From NCBI RefSeq assembly GCF_001557875.1, contig NZ_LNRF01000007.1, positions 178,782 through 242,781 of the forward strand: 64,000 nucleotides of DNA, read 5' to 3'. Below, in pieces: positions 44,207 through 55,073 of this stretch. This DNA is from Vibrio splendidus. Its GTDB lineage: Bacteria; Pseudomonadota; Gammaproteobacteria; Enterobacterales; Vibrionaceae. Every line of letters begins with the position of its first letter. Position 1 is the first letter of the stretch. Both the position numbers and the translations under genes were made by a program. The notes under the pieces were generated by a model. It worked only from the letters and a program-made list of their open reading frames with translations. It did not search any database and was not told the DNA's origin.

Positions 44207-47200
44207 TTACTCTTCTGAAGAGAAACCAGCGTTTAGAAGTGCTGCTAGATTGTCAGTAGCTTGTTCAGCTGAAGGACCTTCTTGCTCTTCTTCACGTTGC
44301 TTTTGACGCTCTTGGTGGTATGCGAAACCAGTACCAGCTGGGATCAGACGACCAACAATTACGTTCTCTTTCAGACCGCGAAGGTCATCACGCTTACCAG
44401 AAACCGCAGCTTCTGTTAGTACGCGAGTCGTTTCTTGGAACGATGCAGCTGAGATGAATGACTCAGTTGCAAGAGATGCTTTAGTAATACCTAGTAGGTC
44501 TCGTTCGAAACGTACTAGTTCTTTACCTTCAGCTTCTAGCTTACGGTTAGCAATCTTAACATTGTGGTACTCAACTTGTTCGCCAGGTAGGAACGGAGAG
44601 TCACCAGAATGAGTGATTGTACACTTACGTAGCATTTGACGAACGATAGTCTCGATGTGCTTATCGTTAATCTTTACGCCTTGTAAGCGGTAAACTTCTT
44701 GAACTTCGTTCGCGATGTACTGAGTTACTGCGTGGATACCACGTAGACGCAGGATATCGTGTGGAGTTTCAGGACCGTCGGCGATTACATCACCACGTTC
44801 AATCTTCTCACCTTCGAACACGTTCAATTGACGATGCTTAGGAATCATCTCTTCGTAAGCGTCACCGCCTTCACGAGTGATTACTAGACGACGCTTACCT
44901 TTCGTTTCTTTACCGAAAGACACAGTACCTGTGTGCTCAGCAAGGATCGCAGGCTCTTTCGGCTTACGAGCTTCGAATAGGTCAGCTACGCGTGGTAGAC
45001 CACCGGTGATATCTTTGTTTCCGCTCGATTTTTGAGGGATACGAGATAGTGTGTCACCGATGCCAACTTCAGCGCCATCTTCGATGTTTACAATCGCTTT
45101 GCCAGGTAGGAAGTAGTGAGCTGGCATATCAGTACCAGGGATCATTACGTCGTTACCTTGCTCATCAACAAGTTTGATAGCTGGACGCATATCTTTACCT
45201 GCTGCTGGGCGAGCTGCTGCGTCTGTAACTTCACTTGAAGAAAGACCAGTTAGATCGTCTGTTTGACGAGAAACTGTAATACCATCGATCATATCTACGA
45301 ATTGGATACGACCTGCCACTTCAGTGATGATTGGCATGGTATGCGCTTCCCAGTTAGCTACAACTTCACCAGCAGTAACTGCTGCGTTGTCGCCTTTGGT
45401 TAGCATCGAACCGTAAGGAAGTTTGTGCTTCTCTTTAGTACGGCCGAATTCGTCAATAATCGTCATCTCAGATGCACGAGAAGTGATAACCAGTTTCTTA
45501 TCTTTGTTAACTACGAACTTAGCATTGTGAAGTTTCACAGTACCAGTTGTCTTAGCTTGGATGCTGTTCTCTGCTGCTGCAGTAGATGCCGCACCACCGA
45601 TGTGGAACGTACGCATCGTTAGCTGTGTACCCGGTTCACCGATAGATTGTGCAGCGATAACACCAACTGCTTCACCTTGGTTCACTAGGTGACCACGTGC
45701 TAGGTCACGACCGTAACACTGTGCACAACAACCGAAGTCTGCATCACAGGTAACAACAGAGCGCACTTTCATGCTATCTACTGAGTTGTCTTCCATGATT
45801 TGACACCACTTCTCATCAATCAGAGTATTACGTGGAATCAGTACATCTTCAGTACCAGGCTTAAGAACGTCTTCAGCTACTACACGACCAAGAGCAAGCT
45901 CAGAAAGTGCAACTTTAACGTCACCACCTTCGATGTGAGGCATCATGTCGATACCTTCATGCGTGCCACAGTCATGTTCGTGTACTACAACGTCTTGAGC
46001 AACGTCTACTAGACGACGAGTTAGGTAACCCGAGTTTGCTGTTTTCAGTGCTGTATCCGCAAGACCCTTACGAGCACCGTGCGTTGAGATAAAGTACTGA
46101 AGGACGTTTAGACCTTCTTTAAAGTTCGCTGTGATCGGCGTTTCGATGATTGAACCATCTGGACGCGCCATCAGACCACGCATACCTGCTAGCTGACGAA
46201 TCTGAGCTGCAGAACCACGTGCGCCCGAGTCGGCCATCATGTAGATGCTGTTGAACGATTCTTGCTGTTCTTCTTCGCCGTCACGGTTGATAACTGTTTC
46301 AGAAGATAGGTTATCCATCATTGCTTTCGCAACGCGGTCATTCGTAGATGCCCAGATATCGATAACTTTGTTGTAACGCTCACCCGCAGTAACAAGACCA
46401 GATTGGAATTGCTCTTGGATTTCGCGAACTTCTTCTTCAGCAGATTCAATTTCATCGTATTTCGCTTGAGGTACAACCATATCGTCGATACCTACAGAAA
46501 CACCAGAAAGTGCAGCGTATGCAAAACCTGCGTACATGATTTGGTCAGCAAATACTACTGTATCTTTTAGACCAAGCTTACGGTAACACTCGTTAAGAAG
46601 AGTAGAGATCTGCTTCTTACCTAACTTTTGGTTAACGATGCTGTACGGTAGGCCAGCTGGAACGATTTGCCATAGCATTGCACGGCCGACAGTTGTATCA
46701 ACCATCTTCGTTTCAGTAGTGCTGTTACCATCTTCGTCTACTACAGTCTCGGTGATACGTACTTTAACGCGAGCGTGTAGCTCAGCAGTCTTAGTACGGT
46801 ATGCCTTTTCAGCCTCAGCAGGGCCAGCAAGGTACATACCTTCGCCTTTCACGTTGATCTTGTCACGTGTCATGTAGTAAAGACCCAATACAACGTCCTG
46901 AGAAGGTACGATGATCGGATCACCTGACGCTGGCGACAGAATGTTATTCGTCGACATCATCAGTGTACGTGCTTCAAGCTGTGCTTCTAGAGTTAGAGGC
47001 ACGTGTACCGCCATTTGGTCACCATCGAAGTCGGCGTTGTATGCCGCACACACTAGTGGGTGAAGCTGAATCGCTTTACCTTCGATTAGTACTGGTTCAA
47101 ACGCTTGGATACCTAGACGGTGAAGTGTAGGTGCACGGTTAAGCAGTACTGGGTGTTCGCGGATTACTTCGTCTAGGATATCCCAAACGATAGCTTCTTC

Positions 47201-48409
47201 GCGCTCTACCATCTTCTTAGCAGCTTTGATTGTCGTAGCCATGCCACGAGTTTCTAGCTTGCTGTAGATGAACGGCTTAAATAGCTCAAGTGCCATCTTC
47301 TTAGGAAGACCACACTGATGTAGACGAAGGTATGGACCTACTGTGATTACAGAACGGCCAGAGTAGTCTACACGTTTACCTAGAAGGTTCTGACGGAAAC
47401 GACCTTGTTTACCCTTGATCATATCAGCAAGAGATTTCAGAGGACGCTTGTTAGAACCAGTGATAGCACGACCACGACGACCGTTATCTAGAAGTGCATC
47501 AACAGACTCTTGCAGCATACGCTTTTCGTTACGTACGATGATGTCCGGAGCAGCTAGCTCTAGAAGACGCTTCAAACGGTTGTTACGGTTGATCACACGA
47601 CGGTAAAGGTCGTTCAGATCTGAAGTCGCAAAACGACCGCCATCTAGTGGTACTAGAGGACGTAGATCTGGCGGCAGAACCGGAAGTACAGTCAGAATCA
47701 TCCATTGCGGATCGTTACCCGATGCAATGAACGCTTCAACTAGCTTCAGGCGCTTAGTAACTTTTTTACGCTTAGTTTCTGAGTTAGTTGTTTCTAACTC
47801 TTCGCGCATTTCTTCCACTTCTTGATGAAGGTCCATTGTTGCAAGCAGATCTTTGATCGCTTCAGCACCCATCTTAGCAGTGAATTCGTCACCCCACTCT
47901 TCTAGACGATCCAGATACTCTTCTTCAGTAAGCATCTGAGATTTTTCTAGATCAGTCATACCTGGTTCAGTTACTACGTACATCTCGAAGTAAAGAACAC
48001 GTTCGATATCACGTAGAGGGATATCCATTAGTAGACCGATACGAGACGGCAGTGATTTTAGGAACCAGATGTGAGCAACTGGTGAAGCTAGCTCGATGTG
48101 GCCCATGCGGTCACGACGAACTTTAGTTTGTGTAACTTCAACGCCACACTTCTCACAGATAACACCACGGTGCTTCAGGCGCTTGTATTTGCCACAAAGA
48201 CATTCGTAGTCTTTAACTGGACCAAAAATACGTGCACAGAACAGACCATCACGTTCAGGTTTGAACGTACGATAGTTAATTGTTTCCGGCTTTTTAACTT
48301 CACCAAAAGACCATGAACGGATCATGTCTGGTGAAGATAGACCGATTTTGATTGCATCAAATTCTTCGGTCTTATGCTGTGCTTTTAGAAAGTTTAATAA
48401 GTCTTTCAC
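44207..48409 (-). CDS. rpoC: RNA polymerase beta' subunit
   Basis: The largest catalytic subunit of RNA polymerase. I place the start at GTG 48409 (reading MKDLLNFLKAQ), since AGGAG lies six bases before it and the enteric protein begins at the same residue; this gives 1400 residues. An in-frame ATG 11 codons upstream precedes that Shine-Dalgarno. Visible: the zinc site CLCGKYKRLKHRGVICEKCGVE, the catalytic NADFDGDQMAVH with its three Asp residues, the trigger-loop region and the second zinc site. It is cotranscribed with rpoB, 91 bases upstream. Confidence 0.98.
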   Translation of the reverse strand: MKDLLNFLKAQHKTEEFDAIKIGLSSPDMIRSWSFGEVKKPETINYRTFKPERDGLFCARIFGPVKDYECLCGKYKRLKHRGVICEKCGVEVTQTKVRRDRMGHIELASPVAHIWFLKSLPSRIGLLMDIPLRDIERVLYFEMYVVTEPGMTDLEKSQMLTEEEYLDRLEEWGDEFTAKMGAEAIKDLLATMDLHQEVEEMREELETTNSETKRKKVTKRLKLVEAFIASGNDPQWMILTVLPVLPPDLRPLVPLDGGRFATSDLNDLYRRVINRNNRLKRLLELAAPDIIVRNEKRMLQESVDALLDNGRRGRAITGSNKRPLKSLADMIKGKQGRFRQNLLGKRVDYSGRSVITVGPYLRLHQCGLPKKMALELFKPFIYSKLETRGMATTIKAAKKMVEREEAIVWDILDEVIREHPVLLNRAPTLHRLGIQAFEPVLIEGKAIQLHPLVCAAYNADFDGDQMAVHVPLTLEAQLEARTLMMSTNNILSPASGDPIIVPSQDVVLGLYYMTRDKINVKGEGMYLAGPAEAEKAYRTKTAELHARVKVRITETVVDEDGNSTTETKMVDTTVGRAMLWQIVPAGLPYSIVNQKLGKKQISTLLNECYRKLGLKDTVVFADQIMYAGFAYAALSGVSVGIDDMVVPQAKYDEIESAEEEVREIQEQFQSGLVTAGERYNKVIDIWASTNDRVAKAMMDNLSSETVINRDGEEEQQESFNSIYMMADSGARGSAAQIRQLAGMRGLMARPDGSIIETPITANFKEGLNVLQYFISTHGARKGLADTALKTANSGYLTRRLVDVAQDVVVHEHDCGTHEGIDMMPHIEGGDVKVALSELALGRVVAEDVLKPGTEDVLIPRNTLIDEKWCQIMEDNSVDSMKVRSVVTCDADFGCCAQCYGRDLARGHLVNQGEAVGVIAAQSIGEPGTQLTMRTFHIGGAASTAAAENSIQAKTTGTVKLHNAKFVVNKDKKLVITSRASEMTIIDEFGRTKEKHKLPYGSMLTKGDNAAVTAGEVVANWEAHTMPIITEVAGRIQFVDMIDGITVSRQTDDLTGLSSSEVTDAAARPAAGKDMRPAIKLVDEQGNDVMIPGTDMPAHYFLPGKAIVNIEDGAEVGIGDTLSRIPQKSSGNKDITGGLPRVADLFEARKPKEPAILAEHTGTVSFGKETKGKRRLVITREGGDAYEEMIPKHRQLNVFEGEKIERGDVIADGPETPHDILRLRGIHAVTQYIANEVQEVYRLQGVKINDKHIETIVRQMLRKCTITHSGDSPFLPGEQVEYHNVKIANRKLEAEGKELVRFERDLLGITKASLATESFISAASFQETTRVLTEAAVSGKRDDLRGLKENVIVGRLIPAGTGFAYHQERQKQREEEQEGPSAEQATDNLAALLNAGFSSEE

Positions 48410-48500
48410 ATTCAGCTCCTGTAAGGAGTTAAAGGAGCTCACTGCTGTAGCAAGCTCCCTTTTACCAAATAATCCTATCTTCTTTTAAAAAGAGGAGGGA

Positions 48501-51500
48501 TTACTCTTCGTCTTCTAGCTCGATGTTGATACCTAGCGAGCGAATCTCTTTCAACAGTACGTTGAACGACTCAGGCATACCAGGTTCCATGCTATGGTTA
48601 CCGTCTACGATGTTCTTATACATCTTAGTACGGCCGTTAACGTCATCTGACTTAACTGTTAGCATTTCTTGTAGAGTATATGCAGCACCGTATGCTTCTA
48701 GTGCCCATACTTCCATCTCACCGAAACGCTGACCACCGAACTGAGCTTTACCACCAAGTGGTTGCTGAGTTACTAGGCTGTAAGAACCAGTTGAACGAGC
48801 ATGCATCTTGTCATCAACCAAGTGGTTCAGTTTCAGCATGTACATGTAACCAACAGTTACAGGACGCTCAAACGAATCACCAGTACGACCATCAAACAGT
48901 TTAAGCTGACCAGATTCTGGCAGATCACCCAGTTTAAGTAGTTCTTTGATTAGAGACTCAGAAGCACCGTCGAACACAGGAGTAGCAATCGGTAGACCGC
49001 CACGTAGGTTCTTGATCAGTGTACGAACTTGATCATCAGACAGTTCAGCAATATCAACTTTCTGACGAGTATCACCAAGATCGTAAACCTTCTGTAGGAA
49101 CTCACGGAACTTATGCAGTTCTTGTTGTTCCTTAACCATTTGGTTGATCTTGTCACCGATACCTTTCGCAGCCAAACCTAAGTGAACTTCTAGGATCTGA
49201 CCGATGTTCATACGCGATGGTACACCCAGCGGGTTAAGTACGATGTCTACAGGCTGACCTTTCTCATCGTATGGCATGTCTTCAACAGGGTTAATCTTAG
49301 AGATTACACCTTTGTTACCGTGACGACCGGCCATCTTATCACCAGGCTGGATACGACGTTTAACCGCTAGGTAAACTTTAACAATCTTAAGAACGCCAGG
49401 CGCTAGATCATCACCTTGAGTGATTTTACGACGCTTAGTTTCAAACTTCTTATCGAAGTCTGCTTTTAGCTCATCCCACTGCTCAGCAAGTTGCTCAAGC
49501 TGTGTTTGTAGCGCATCGTCTTCTAGAACTTGCTCTAGCCATTGCTTACGACCGATAGTATCAAGCTTAGCTTCAGAGTAACCACCAGACAGAAGTACAG
49601 CTTTAACACGGTTAAGAAGGCCACCCTCAAGAATTTGGAACTCTTCAGTTAGGTCTTTCTTAGCTTCTTTAAGCTGCATCTGTTCGATTTCAAGTGCGCG
49701 CTTGTCTTTCTCTACGCCATCGCGAGTGAAGACTTGTACATCGATGATAGTACCCGAAACAGAGTTTGGTACACGTAGAGAAGTATCTTTAACATCAGAT
49801 GCTTTCTCACCGAAGATAGCACGTAGTAGCTTCTCTTCAGGAGTCAGTTGAGTTTCACCTTTAGGGGTTACTTTACCAACTAGGATGTCGCCACCCTTAA
49901 CTTCAGCACCAATGTAAACGATACCTGACTCGTCTAGTTTAGACAGAGCAGACTCACCTACGTTTGGAATATCAGCTGTGATCTCTTCAGAACCCAGCTT
50001 AGTATCACGAGCCACACAAGATAGTTCTTGGATGTGGATTGTCGTGAAACGGTCTTCTTGAACTACGCGCTCAGATACTAAGATCGAGTCTTCGAAGTTG
50101 TAACCGTTCCAAGGCATGAATGCGATACGCATGTTTTGGCCAAGAGCTAGTTCACCAAGGTCTGTTGAAGGACCATCAGCAAGAACATCGCCGCGTGCAA
50201 CTGGTTCACCAGGAAGTACAGTTGGACGTTGGTTAATACATGTGTTTTGGTTCGAACGCGTGTACTTAGTTAGGTTGTAGATATCGATACCAGCTTCGCC
50301 AGGTACCAATTCATCTTCATTAACCTTAACTACGATACGAGAAGCGTCTACAGACTGAACTTGACCACCACGTTTAGCAACCGCTGTAACACCAGAGTCA
50401 ACTGCGATGTTACGTTCGATACCTGTACCTACAAGAGGCTTATCAGCCTTAAGTGTTGGTACAGCTTGACGTTGCATGTTGGCACCCATCAATGCACGGT
50501 TCGCATCATCGTGTTCTAGGAACGGGATAAGCGAAGCAGCGATAGATACTACTTGGTTTGTCGCAACGTCCATGTAGTCAACGTGATCGCGTGGGTGAAG
50601 ACCAGATTCACCTTTTTGACGAGCTGTGATTAGCTCATCTGCAAACGTACCTTCTTCAGTAAGAATGGTGTTTGCTTGCGCGATTACGAATTGACCTTCC
50701 TGGATTGCAGACAGGTAATCAACTTCTTCTGTTACTACACCATCTACTACACGACGGTACGGAGTTTCTAGGAAACCGTAATCGTTGCAACGTGCAAACG
50801 CAGATAGCGAGTTAATTAGACCGATGTTTGGACCTTCAGGCGTTTCGATCGGACATAGACGACCGTAGTGAGTTACGTGAACGTCACGTACTTCGAAGCC
50901 TGCGCGCTCACGAGTAAGACCACCAGGACCTAAAGCAGAGATACGACGTTTGTGCGTAACTTCTGACAATGGGTTGTTTTGGTCCATGAACTGTGAAAGC
51001 TGTGAAGAGCCAAAGAATTCTTTAACTGCAGCAGAGATCGGCTTAGCATTGATAAGATCTTGAGGCATGATTGCATCAAGGTCACCAAGGCTTAGGCGCT
51101 CTTTAACGGCACGTTCTACACGAACTAGACCAACACGGAATTGGTTTTCTGCCATTTCACCTACAGAACGGATACGACGGTTGCCAAGGTGGTCGATATC
51201 GTCCACTTCACCAATACCGTTACGGATACCAATCAGTTTCTTCATCACTTCGATGATGTCTGATTCATCCAGAGTACCGCGCTCTTCTTCTTCTTCACGC
51301 TCGATAGAGCTGTTGAACTTCATACGGCCTACAGTTGATAGGTCGTAACGTTCTTCAGAGAAGAATAGGCTTTCGAATAGAGACTCTGCAGCTTCTTTCG
51401 TTGGTGGCTCGCCAGGACGCATCATGCGGTAGATTTCTACCAACGCAGAGATGCGATCTACTGTGCTATCTGCACGTAGAGTGTCTGACATGAATGGACC

Positions 51501-52529
51501 GTGATCTAGGTCATTCGTGAACAGAGTTTGTAGAGCCTTGTGACCTGCTTGAGACAGGTTAGCAAGTGCTTCTAGGCTAATCTCTTGGTTCGCGCCAACG
51601 ATGATCTCGCCAGTTGCTTCATTGATGTAATCTTTAGATGCAACTTTACCAACGATGTACTCTACTGGTACTTCGATGTGCTCAACGCCATCTTTTTCAA
51701 GTTGACGGATATGACGAGCAGTAACACGACGACCAGTCTCAACGTAAGTTTTGCCGTTTGCTTCGATGTCGAATGACGCAGTTTCACCACGTAGACGATC
51801 AGGAACCAACTCCATAAGAAGAGTTTGGTCTTTCACTTCGAAGTTCACTTTGTCGAAGAACAGATCTAGGATCTCTTCAGTCGATTTACCAAGTGCACGA
51901 AGAATAATCGATGCTGGTAGCTTACGACGACGGTCGATACGTACGAATAAGTTATCCTTAGGATCGAACTCAAAGTCTAACCATGAGCCACGGTAAGGAA
52001 TTACACGTGCGTTATAAAGAACTTTACCTGATGAGTGGGTCTTACCCTTATCACTGTCGAAGAACACGCCTGGGCTTCGGTGCAGCTGGGATACGATAAC
52101 CCTCTCGGTACCATTAATTACGAAAGTACCATTGTCTGTCATAAGCGGAATTTCGCCCATGTAGACTTCTTGTTCTTTAATGTCTTTTACAGTACCTGCT
52201 GGTGCATCTCGATCAAAGATAACTAGACGTAGTTTTACGCGTAGTGGCTTTGAGTAAGTAACACCGCGGATTTGACATTCTTTAACGTCAAAAACTGGCT
52301 CACCAAGACGGTAGCTAACGTATTGCAGCTCAGAATTGCCGTTGTAGCTCTGAATTGGGAATACAGAACGGAAAGCAGCTTCAAGACCGTATTGACCTTC
52401 TGGATCCTGTTCGATGAATTTGTCGAAAGAATCAAGCTGGATCGATAACAGGTATGGAATGTCCAAAACTTGTGGACGAGTACCAAAATCCTTACGGATG
52501 CGCTTTTTCTCGGTATAAGAGTAAACCAT
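48501..52529 (-). CDS. rpoB: RNA polymerase beta subunit
   Basis: The second large catalytic subunit. I start at MVYSYTEKKRIRKDFG (ATG 52529, GAGGA upstream), giving 1342 residues; 31 further codons are open upstream but are leader. The rifampicin region (SQLSQFMDQNNPLSEVTHKR, then RISALGPGGL) has the wild-type residues at the usual resistance positions (enteric 513, 516, 526, 531). A partial terminator separates it from rplL. Confidence 0.98.
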   Translation of the reverse strand: MVYSYTEKKRIRKDFGTRPQVLDIPYLLSIQLDSFDKFIEQDPEGQYGLEAAFRSVFPIQSYNGNSELQYVSYRLGEPVFDVKECQIRGVTYSKPLRVKLRLVIFDRDAPAGTVKDIKEQEVYMGEIPLMTDNGTFVINGTERVIVSQLHRSPGVFFDSDKGKTHSSGKVLYNARVIPYRGSWLDFEFDPKDNLFVRIDRRRKLPASIILRALGKSTEEILDLFFDKVNFEVKDQTLLMELVPDRLRGETASFDIEANGKTYVETGRRVTARHIRQLEKDGVEHIEVPVEYIVGKVASKDYINEATGEIIVGANQEISLEALANLSQAGHKALQTLFTNDLDHGPFMSDTLRADSTVDRISALVEIYRMMRPGEPPTKEAAESLFESLFFSEERYDLSTVGRMKFNSSIEREEEEERGTLDESDIIEVMKKLIGIRNGIGEVDDIDHLGNRRIRSVGEMAENQFRVGLVRVERAVKERLSLGDLDAIMPQDLINAKPISAAVKEFFGSSQLSQFMDQNNPLSEVTHKRRISALGPGGLTRERAGFEVRDVHVTHYGRLCPIETPEGPNIGLINSLSAFARCNDYGFLETPYRRVVDGVVTEEVDYLSAIQEGQFVIAQANTILTEEGTFADELITARQKGESGLHPRDHVDYMDVATNQVVSIAASLIPFLEHDDANRALMGANMQRQAVPTLKADKPLVGTGIERNIAVDSGVTAVAKRGGQVQSVDASRIVVKVNEDELVPGEAGIDIYNLTKYTRSNQNTCINQRPTVLPGEPVARGDVLADGPSTDLGELALGQNMRIAFMPWNGYNFEDSILVSERVVQEDRFTTIHIQELSCVARDTKLGSEEITADIPNVGESALSKLDESGIVYIGAEVKGGDILVGKVTPKGETQLTPEEKLLRAIFGEKASDVKDTSLRVPNSVSGTIIDVQVFTRDGVEKDKRALEIEQMQLKEAKKDLTEEFQILEGGLLNRVKAVLLSGGYSEAKLDTIGRKQWLEQVLEDDALQTQLEQLAEQWDELKADFDKKFETKRRKITQGDDLAPGVLKIVKVYLAVKRRIQPGDKMAGRHGNKGVISKINPVEDMPYDEKGQPVDIVLNPLGVPSRMNIGQILEVHLGLAAKGIGDKINQMVKEQQELHKFREFLQKVYDLGDTRQKVDIAELSDDQVRTLIKNLRGGLPIATPVFDGASESLIKELLKLGDLPESGQLKLFDGRTGDSFERPVTVGYMYMLKLNHLVDDKMHARSTGSYSLVTQQPLGGKAQFGGQRFGEMEVWALEAYGAAYTLQEMLTVKSDDVNGRTKMYKNIVDGNHSMEPGMPESFNVLLKEIRSLGINIELEDEE

Positions 52530-52703
52530 GGGGTTCCTCAGCTCGCTGATAAGTGACCCAAACCACCCAAAACACTCTTCAAGAGGGGGCGGTGACAAAC
52601 AGCTGTTTACTGTAGTGAACAATCATTTCGAAAAAATGACTGTTTTTTTGCTCGGATTATGACGGTTAAACAGCGGAAAATTCGTCATAGCCCTACAGCG
52701 CAA

Positions 52704-52735
52704 AAAGGCCGGTGGTTAATAAACCACCAGCCATT
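52704..52735 (-). terminator. Attenuator between rplL and rpoB
   Basis: On the minus strand GGCTGGTGGTT pairs with AACCACCGGCC across a 3-base loop and is followed by five T residues. In enterics a partial terminator here makes ribosomal protein mRNA several-fold more abundant than rpoBC mRNA. The rest of the 235-base gap has no further clear feature. Confidence 0.8.
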
Positions 52736-52764
52736 AGCCTTGCGGCTAAGAAATTAAGTAATAA

Positions 52765-53133
52765 TTACTTGATTTCAACAGAAGCGCCAGCTTCTTCTAG
52801 CTGTGCTTTAAGAGCTTCAGCTTCAGCTTTGTCAACGCCTTCTTTAAGCGCTGCAGGAGCTGAGTCTACAAGACCTTTAGCTTCTTTAAGACCTAGGCCA
52901 GTTGCGCCACGTACAGCTTTGATAACTTGTACTTTGTTAGCGCCAGCAGCAGTTAGGATAACGTCGAATTCAGTTTGCTCAGCAGCAGCGTCGCCGCCAG
53001 CTGCGCCGCCAGCTACAACAGCAGCAGCTGCAGTAACGCCGAATTTCTCTTCCATAGCTTCGATAAGCTCAACAACTTGCATTACAGACATTTCTGCAAC
53101 TGCGTCTAGGATTTGCTCGTTAGTAATAGACAT
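52765..53133 (-). CDS. rplL: Ribosomal protein L7/L12
   Basis: The multicopy stalk protein that recruits translation GTPases. The 122 residues have the N-terminal dimerisation helices, an Ala/Gly-rich hinge (AAAAVVAGGAAGGDAAAEQ, about residues 35-53) and the C-terminal domain (KVQVIKAVRGATGLGLKEAK). It follows rplJ by 57 bases in the same transcript. Confidence 0.98.
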   Translation of the reverse strand: MSITNEQILDAVAEMSVMQVVELIEAMEEKFGVTAAAAVVAGGAAGGDAAAEQTEFDVILTAAGANKVQVIKAVRGATGLGLKEAKGLVDSAPAALKEGVDKAEAEALKAQLEEAGASVEIK

Positions 53134-53190
53134 AACAATTCTCTTTTAAGTCAACAATAAGTTTAAATAGCAACCAGTGAAAAGCAAGGC

Positions 53191-53685
53191 TTATGCCGCA
53201 GCTTCTTCTTTTTGGTCGCGAACAGCAGCGATAGTACGAACCAGCTTGCCAGCAGAAGCTTCTTTCATGCACATCATTAGGCGTGCGATAGCTTCGTCGT
53301 AAGTTGGTAGTGTCGCTAGTACTTCAGCATCAGTAACTGCGCCTTCAAATGCAGCAGCTTTGATCTCGAAATCTTTATTCTCTTTAGCGAAGTCTTTGAA
53401 AAGACGCGCTGCAGCACCTGGGTGCTCATTAGAGAATGCGATCAGAGTTGGACCAGTGAAAGTGTCTACTAGACACTCGTAGTCTGTACCCTGAACCGCA
53501 CGGCGTGCTAGTGTGTTACGAACAACTTTCATGTAAACACCCGCTTCGCGAGCTTGTTTACGTAGAGAAGTCATTGCGCCAACTTCAACGCCACGAGAAT
53601 CAGCTACAACTGCAGAAAGTGCACCACTGGCAGCTTCGTTGACTTCAGCAACAATTGCTTTTTTGTCTTGAAGATTTAAAGCCAT
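53191..53685 (-). CDS. rplJ: Ribosomal protein L10
   Basis: The stalk base protein that anchors L7/L12 on 23S rRNA. The 164 residues begin MALNLQDKKAIVAEVNEAA; the C-terminal helix binds L7/L12 dimers. In enterics the L10-L7/L12 complex represses its own mRNA by binding the leader; a 250-base leader is present upstream here. Confidence 0.98.
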   Translation of the reverse strand: MALNLQDKKAIVAEVNEAASGALSAVVADSRGVEVGAMTSLRKQAREAGVYMKVVRNTLARRAVQGTDYECLVDTFTGPTLIAFSNEHPGAAARLFKDFAKENKDFEIKAAAFEGAVTDAEVLATLPTYDEAIARLMMCMKEASAGKLVRTIAAVRDQKEEAAA

Positions 53686-53912
53686 TTGGATTAACCTCTG
53701 GTTGTGATTACAGCACTCAATACAAAATGTAATGAGCGTTTACGATGTTATTTAAAAATGAATAAATTCACTTCAAACCACAACATCGCCTACGTAGGTT
53801 TTATTAAGCTATCAATAATCTAATGAAAATCGACAGCGCCTACGGTCTTGGGATAGATGATTTCAAATTGCTTTAAAACCACCCAACCACAAATATTAGG
53901 CGCAGAAGTATA
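53686..53912 (-). promoter_or_regulatory. rplJ leader, probable L10 autoregulatory region
   Basis: A long untranslated leader between the rplJ promoter and rplJ. Its position, length and complementary segments (for example CCACAACATC and GATGTTATTT near 53742-53792) fit the L10 leader that binds the L10-L12 complex. The fold was not computed. Confidence 0.55.
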
Positions 53913-53934
53913 CACTAAATCTGCACCTAAGCAA
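53907..53934 (-). promoter_or_regulatory. rplJ promoter
   Basis: On the minus strand TTGCTT (53929-53934) and TATACT (53907-53912) have a 16-base spacer, followed by TCTGCGCC. The promoter sits immediately upstream of the leader and just before the end of the rplA region. Confidence 0.7.
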
Positions 53935-53935
53935 A

Positions 53936-54640
53936 TTAGTTTGCTTGAGTGTCAAGACTAGCTTGATCAACAGCAACACCAGCACCCATCGTAGTAGAGA
54001 TGCTTACTTTCTTCAGGTAAGTACCCTTAGCTGAAGAAGGCTTAGCTTTCTTAAGAGCAACTAGAAGAGCTTCTAGGTTCTCTTGAAGCTGGTTAGCTTC
54101 GAAAGATGCTTTACCGATAGTAGTGTGGATGATGCCGTTCTTGTCGTTACGGTAACGAACCTGACCAGCTTTAGCGTTCTTAACCGCTTCAGCAACGTTA
54201 GGAGTTACAGTACCAACTTTAGGGTTTGGCATAAGGCCGCGTGGACCTAGGATTGTACCTAGTTGACCAACAACACGCATTGCATCTGGAGAAGCAACAA
54301 CAACGTCGAAGTTCATTTCGCCTTTTTTCACTTGCTCAGCAAGATCTTCCATACCAACGATATCTGCGCCAGCTGCTTTAGCTGCTTCTGCGTTTGCACC
54401 TTGAGTGAACACAGCAACGCGGATGTCACGGCCAGTACCGTGAGGTAGCACAGTTGCGCCACGAACGTTTTGGTCAGATTTACGAGCATCGATGCCTAGG
54501 TTAACAGCAACATCTACAGACTCAACGAATTTAGCAGTAGCTAGTTCTTTAAGAAGAGCAACAGCTTCGTTGATTTCGTATTCTTTAGTCGCGTCAACTT
54601 TGTCGCGGATTACGCGCATACGCTTAGTAAGTTTAGCCAT
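53936..54640 (-). CDS. rplA: Ribosomal protein L1
   Basis: Binds 23S rRNA at the L1 stalk and helps tRNA exit; in enterics it also represses translation of the L11 operon. The 234 residues contain the signature NDKNGIIHTTIGKASF and LGPRGLMPNPKVGTVT. It follows rplK by only four bases. Confidence 0.98.
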   Translation of the reverse strand: MAKLTKRMRVIRDKVDATKEYEINEAVALLKELATAKFVESVDVAVNLGIDARKSDQNVRGATVLPHGTGRDIRVAVFTQGANAEAAKAAGADIVGMEDLAEQVKKGEMNFDVVVASPDAMRVVGQLGTILGPRGLMPNPKVGTVTPNVAEAVKNAKAGQVRYRNDKNGIIHTTIGKASFEANQLQENLEALLVALKKAKPSSAKGTYLKKVSISTTMGAGVAVDQASLDTQAN

Positions 54641-54644
54641 GATC

Positions 54645-55073
54645 TTATCCCTCTACCACTAGGCCCATTGAACGAGCAGTACCAGCAATAGAACGCTTCA
54701 TTGCTTCGATGTCAGCACCAGTCATATCAGCAGCTTTAGTTTCTGCGATTTCCTGAACTTGAGCGTCAGTTACAGTACCAACTTTCTCAGTGTTTGGACG
54801 ACCTGAACCAGACTTAACGCCAGCAGCTTTCTTAAGAAGAACAGCAGCAGGTGGAGTCTTAGTTACGAACGTGAAAGAACGGTCGTTGTAAACAGTAATA
54901 ACTACTGGAGTAGGTAGACCTTTCTCAACAGATTCTGTTTTTGCGTTGAACGCTTTACAGAATTCCATGATGTTCACGCCGTGTTGACCTAGAGCAGGAC
55001 CAACCGGTGGACTTGGGTTTGCCATACCAGCTGCAACTTGCAGTTTGATATAAGCTTCAACTTTCTTAGCCAT
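54645..55073 (-). CDS. rplK: Ribosomal protein L11
   Basis: Part of the GTPase-associated centre and needed for RelA activation. I start at MAKKVEAYIKLQVAAG (142 residues, family size); 13 more open codons upstream are leader. Signature: GMANPSPPVGPALGQHGVNI. It is the substrate of PrmA, encoded earlier in this window. It forms an operon with rplA. Confidence 0.98.
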   Translation of the reverse strand: MAKKVEAYIKLQVAAGMANPSPPVGPALGQHGVNIMEFCKAFNAKTESVEKGLPTPVVITVYNDRSFTFVTKTPPAAVLLKKAAGVKSGSGRPNTEKVGTVTDAQVQEIAETKAADMTGADIEAMKRSIAGTARSMGLVVEG